From contig JAUWPK010000145.1 in assembly GCA_030611625.1 (NCBI GenBank), forward strand, positions 1-8,475: DNA of 8,475 bases, given 5' to 3'. This DNA is from Promethearchaeum sp. (GTDB taxonomy: Archaea; Asgardarchaeota; Lokiarchaeia; Sigyniarchaeales; Promethearchaeaceae). Below, one piece after another: positions 5,706-8,475 of the stretch. Made by a program: the position numbers and the translations under genes. A model generated the notes under the pieces. The model was given only the letters and a program-made list of their open reading frames with translations, made no database searches and was not told where the DNA came from. Numbering within the stretch: position 1 is the first letter of the stretch; every line of letters starts with the position of its first letter.

Positions 5706-5717
5706 GTATTTTATACA
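5706..5717 (-). promoter_or_regulatory. TATA-like box for the nuclease gene (leaderless)
   Basis: Read on the - strand, TGTATAAAATAC lies 15-26 bases ahead of the ATG at 5691, preceded by purine-rich GAAAGGGA that could act as a BRE. Archaeal transcription starts about 25 bases after the TATA centre, so the message would begin at or next to the start codon. No Shine-Dalgarno site is present, which agrees with this. Confidence 0.5.
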
Positions 5718-5806
5718 ATCCCTTTCTAAAAAGTTATTTCGTTGGGTTTGAATATCTAAATTTTATGATTCAAAAAGGCAATTTAGGGGACAAAGCTCCA
5801 AACTGA

Positions 5807-6102
5807 TGCGTAAAAGAAGTAATCCTAATATCGAGGGTTGAAATCAAACTACCTCTATTAGAGATAGCATCCAAAAAGACAAAATCTTCTCGGTCGCAAG
5901 TGCGACCTCGGGGGATAATTCATTTTGTTGAGTTACCTCTTATTATTAGAAGCATCTTGCCATAAATCCAGATATTACATCTCTTTTAGATAAGGTGACA
6001 AATCATTTTAAGAAATTATTCGTCTTTCCCGATCAAATTGAGCGCCTCAATCACGAAACCGATACTAAGCAAACTTGCGATAAGATTGCTCAATATCTTT
6101 AA
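5807..6102 (+). pseudogene. Degenerate coding remnant with frameshift, family unknown
   Basis: Inside a 441-base gap between genes is a stretch noticeably less AT-rich than its neighbours. One frame is open from 5807 to TAA 5963-5965 and includes GIIHFVELPLIIRSILP. A second frame is open from 5950 to TAA 6100-6102: 50 residues with NPDITSLLDKVTNHFKKLF and QTCDKIAQYL. The two overlap, and a single frameshift near 5955-5965 would join them into one protein end. No start codon or ribosome site is evident. It may be the tail of a decayed gene or transposase. The rest of the gap (5692-5806, 6103-6132) holds only the nuclease promoter and AT-rich spacer. Confidence 0.35.
5892..5907. repeat. Compact GC-rich palindrome
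   Basis: GGTCGCA AG TGCGACC is a 7-bp perfect inverted repeat. As RNA it would realistically form a 6-bp stem with an AAGT loop. It stands out in an AT-rich region and is followed by CTCGGGGG. It could be a protein-binding site, part of the decayed gene, or an RNA hairpin. It has no T-run after it, so it is not a classical terminator. Confidence 0.5.
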
Positions 6103-6132
6103 AAGAATATAATCCAATCCTATTTTACATCA

Positions 6133-8070
6133 TTAATTTTCTTCTACTCCGATAGGTGTAATAAAAATGTCTTTTATGCAATCTTTAAAAGATTTATCAA
6201 TATTAAGATCAATTTTATCATTTATTTCTATTGAATCTTTAATTTTCTTCATAAAAGATTGATTTTTGACCAATATTTTTGAAAATTTGCTTAATTTTTG
6301 AATGGCAGAATTAGAAGATCCTTGGTAAACATAACAAGCAACACAATTCTTAATTTTCATTAAAAACATCTTATTATTCTCAAATTGTACAAAATCTACT
6401 GAATTATTAATATAATTTCTTAGATATTTACATAGATTCATTTGAAAAATGTTGAATTTAATATTTTTCATTTTCCATTCTTCACTAAATTCTTGCGAGA
6501 CGATAATTGTTCCATCAAATTGTAGAAGTATTAAAAGAAAGGGTTCATCTTGTTCAATATTTTCATATTTCTCAATTTTTGGTGAGAAAAAATTTCGAAT
6601 TTGTGATTTAATCATATCCAATTGCTTTCTTTTAAAAATTCCTTGCTCCTTCTTAGAAATTTTCTCCCAAAAAGATAAGTTTTTGATAAAGTTATCATAT
6701 TCATTTAAGATTTTAAATTTAATTCGATTTAATTCATATTCGTTTGCGATTTTTAGTGCCTTATCTAAATATTTTTGGCAACTGTCAAAATTAAAATCCA
6801 ATAATTCAATTTTTGCATTTAATAGTAAAGATTCAACTAAAAGACTATATGAATTCGTATTTTTTATAATTTTAACCATTTTCTCGATATTTCTTTTTAA
6901 ATCGTCGATTATTAATATGTTATTTGTATTCTCAAATTTATCTAATAAGATTTCAGAAAACATTAATAGTGCCTTTACAGTAATATCATGATAACGAATT
7001 TCATCTTCAACAATGTTTCTTAGATAAATTTCAGCTTTTAAAAGGGATCCTTTACTATTACTCTTTCTTAACACCATTGCACTGGCTAAAAAATATCTTT
7101 GTTGAATAATCTTATTTTCCTCATGATTTTTTATTAATTCTAATTGCCGCAAATAATTATTAGCTTGCCTAAAATTATTCATTTCTAATAATACTGCTAT
7201 TATAGGAACTAAAATTTCAGAAATTTGAAAATTGTTTTTAGATTTTTTGGAAATTTCTAATCCTTTGTATAAATAGGTTAATGCTTTTTCAAATTCTCCT
7301 TTATGCCAAAAAACTTCACCGATATTTTGAGATGCTACCCTAATACCTTCAGTATATCCGTCAGAATAATCTATTTCAAGAGATTTCTCCAGAAACTTTA
7401 AACTTTCGTTAAGTCTCCCCAATTGAATAAGTATTGCTCCGATATTGTTACCTGTTTTTGAAAAACCACGAGTAGAATTAATTTCTGAATAAATTTTATA
7501 AGCTTTTCTAAGAAAACTCAAGGCCTTAATTAGATCACCCCTTGCATTATACATTACACCAATATTGTTATATGCATTGGCGATATCCAATTCCTTTTTT
7601 AATTTTAATCTAATATCTAAATTAAATCTGGCATAAAACAGTGCGTTATCCAATTCTCCTTTTTGCCAATAGCATCCCATACGTAATATAATTAAAGTTC
7701 CCATTCTTTTCAATATCTCAATTTCAGGTGCGATTTGAATTGATAACAATTTTTTTTCAGCAATAATTAAGTTATTCTCAATTTCATCAATTTTTCCCAT
7801 TGAAAATAGAATTTTACTCATTTCTATGAATATATCAATTTCAAATAAAGGATTGGATATAATTTCTTTATTTTGAAGCATTTGGTTAGCGAGTTTTAAT
7901 CCTTCTTTATATAGACCCAACTTTTCATAAAACCTAATTTTCATTATTTTAATGGTAGTAATTTCATTAAAATCTAGATTTTTCTGCTTTTCGAAAAATT
8001 CAATTTTGGTTAATCCCTCACCGAACCTGCTTTTTTCAAATAAAAATTCAAGGATTTCAATTTTATTCAT
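6133..8070 (-). CDS. TPR protein with C-terminal longin/roadblock-like domain, 645 aa
   Basis: Residues about 35-320 contain tetratricopeptide repeats. The clearest are AYNNIGVMYNARGDLIKALS (166-185), NNIGAILIQLGRLNESLKFL (208-227) and QNIGEVFWHKGEFEKALTYL (248-267), with weaker units at about 40-75, 127-157 and 285-315. A helical region with further TPR-like hairpins follows (about 345-450). The last part (about 509-605) changes to an alpha/beta pattern: strands LLILLQFDGTIIVS and KMFLMKIKNCVACYVYQG, then a helix SAIQKLSKFSKIL. This resembles the longin/roadblock-type sensor domains on Asgard TPR and GTPase-regulating proteins. The protein is probably a cytoplasmic scaffold; ligands are unknown. 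The start has AGGTGAT ten bases upstream and a TATA box. Confidence 0.8.
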   Translation of the reverse strand: MNKIEILEFLFEKSRFGEGLTKIEFFEKQKNLDFNEITTIKIMKIRFYEKLGLYKEGLKLANQMLQNKEIISNPLFEIDIFIEMSKILFSMGKIDEIENNLIIAEKKLLSIQIAPEIEILKRMGTLIILRMGCYWQKGELDNALFYARFNLDIRLKLKKELDIANAYNNIGVMYNARGDLIKALSFLRKAYKIYSEINSTRGFSKTGNNIGAILIQLGRLNESLKFLEKSLEIDYSDGYTEGIRVASQNIGEVFWHKGEFEKALTYLYKGLEISKKSKNNFQISEILVPIIAVLLEMNNFRQANNYLRQLELIKNHEENKIIQQRYFLASAMVLRKSNSKGSLLKAEIYLRNIVEDEIRYHDITVKALLMFSEILLDKFENTNNILIIDDLKRNIEKMVKIIKNTNSYSLLVESLLLNAKIELLDFNFDSCQKYLDKALKIANEYELNRIKFKILNEYDNFIKNLSFWEKISKKEQGIFKRKQLDMIKSQIRNFFSPKIEKYENIEQDEPFLLILLQFDGTIIVSQEFSEEWKMKNIKFNIFQMNLCKYLRNYINNSVDFVQFENNKMFLMKIKNCVACYVYQGSSNSAIQKLSKFSKILVKNQSFMKKIKDSIEINDKIDLNIDKSFKDCIKDIFITPIGVEEN

Positions 8071-8080
8071 TTTATTTTAT

Positions 8081-8087
8081 ATCACCT
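8081..8087 (-). promoter_or_regulatory. Ribosome binding site of the TPR gene
   Basis: On the - strand AGGTGAT ends ten bases before ATG 8070. It is complementary to the 3' end of archaeal 16S rRNA and fixes the start codon. The ten-base gap is slightly long but acceptable. Confidence 0.6.
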
Positions 8088-8116
8088 TTTTCGGATGGAG
8101 CATTCTCGCAATTAAA

Positions 8117-8126
8117 TTTATATAAA
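8117..8126 (-). promoter_or_regulatory. TATA box of the TPR gene
   Basis: TTTATATAAA lies 47-56 bases before ATG 8070, so transcription should start near 8092-8097. That leaves a short leader of about 25 bases that includes the ribosome binding site. The match to the archaeal box A consensus is very good, although the region is AT-rich and chance matches are possible. Confidence 0.5.
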
Positions 8127-8298
8127 ACTAGTATTAAAATCTTAGGAAAAATTTTTTTATTATTTAAATTCTTTTTATAAAAAAGTTTTGAGAGAAAATT
8201 GAAATCTTTTTTTAAAATTTTTTGGAATTTTTTTGAAATATTTTTATAATGTTTCTAAGTTTTTTTAATAATTCATAACATACCAAAATTATAAATTT

Positions 8299-8475
8299 AT
8301 GCCAATTAAACAATGTTATATTATGTCGGAATCAATTAGAAATGATCTATATCTTTCAAGATTGGCAATTCCTTACTCAAAATGTAGTTTATGTAATTAT
8401 ATTGAAATCGATAATAATAATTTTATAGAAATGAAATGTCAAAAAGGAACCTTTATTGGAGATTTAAGTGAAAGT
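8299..8475 (+). CDS. N-terminal part of a cysteine-containing protein (runs off the window)
   Basis: 59 codons from ATG 8299 run to the window end without a stop. Cysteines at positions 6, 29, 32 and 47 include a CSLC knuckle (29-32), which together could bind one zinc ion. The sequence KCSLCNYIEIDNNNFIEMKC resembles a small treble-clef or ribbon arrangement. No family is recognised. There is no Shine-Dalgarno site ahead of the ATG. The gene diverges from the TPR gene across a 228-base promoter region. Confidence 0.55.
   Translation, partial: MPIKQCYIMSESIRNDLYLSRLAIPYSKCSLCNYIEIDNNNFIEMKCQKGTFIGDLSES

Larger units (their letters stand above)
8071..8298. promoter_or_regulatory. Divergent intergenic promoter region
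   Basis: This 228-base, extremely AT-rich region separates the TPR gene (-) from the right-edge gene (+). It has long T runs at 8152-8158, 8208-8214 and 8262-8268. Besides the TPR-gene TATA box, TTTTTATAAT (8241-8250) lies about 50 bases ahead of ATG 8299 and is a weak TATA candidate for the + gene. No coding frame is seen. Confidence 0.5.

Noticed and set aside
6449..6991. 180-residue + strand ORF
   Set aside because: It is antisense to the TPR gene. Its Ser/Phe/Ile-rich composition is typical of the reverse of AT-rich coding DNA.

Overview
The window looks like AT-rich archaeal DNA, probably from an Asgard-type (Lokiarchaeia-like) genome. This is an inference. It rests on very AT-rich genes, TATA-like boxes about 25 bases ahead of likely transcription starts, one apparently leaderless gene, a long TPR protein with a small alpha/beta C-terminal domain of a kind I associate with Asgard proteins, and chloroplast-like group II introns nested in one another as described in Methanosarcina. 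No rRNA, tRNA or universal marker gene is present, so the lineage is not proven.

The left part (about 270-3064) is a graveyard of at least four group II introns. On the + strand, intron C keeps the N-terminal RT domain of its maturase (363-521), fused by an internal deletion to its own 3' tail. It stops after the first 10 bases of domain V. Exactly there, intron D begins with GTGCG (615). D carries a textbook EBS1 hairpin whose loop (CATTGC, 898-903) is complementary to the six bases before the junction (GCAATG). D runs through domains I-III and breaks off in domain IV, just before a small coiled-coil gene (1237-1611). On the - strand, facing these, intron A (2480-3064) ends precisely inside the RT gene of intron B (1711-2479), at the YADD active-site motif. 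A and B both keep intact 34-base domain V and branch-point domain VI, but both lack their 5' halves. The 3' tails of C and B form an inverted repeat of about 108 bases around the coiled-coil gene.

At 3062 intron A butts directly onto the C-terminal part of a membrane permease gene on the + strand (FtsX-like, truncated). An in-frame tandem stop and a further 79-residue stretch follow.

The right part is ordinary-looking gene territory. There is a 332-residue protein with an apparent HEPN ribonuclease motif (3941-4939, +), then a convergent 202-residue PD-(D/E)XK-like nuclease (5083-5691, -). Next come a short, less AT-rich degenerate stretch (5807-6102) and a 645-residue TPR protein with a longin/roadblock-like C-terminal domain (6133-8070, -). 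A divergent promoter region leads to the start of a CxxC-containing protein that runs off the right edge (8299-8475, +). The HEPN and nuclease genes beside mobile-element debris suggest an accessory, possibly defence-related, island. The sequence itself does not prove that role.
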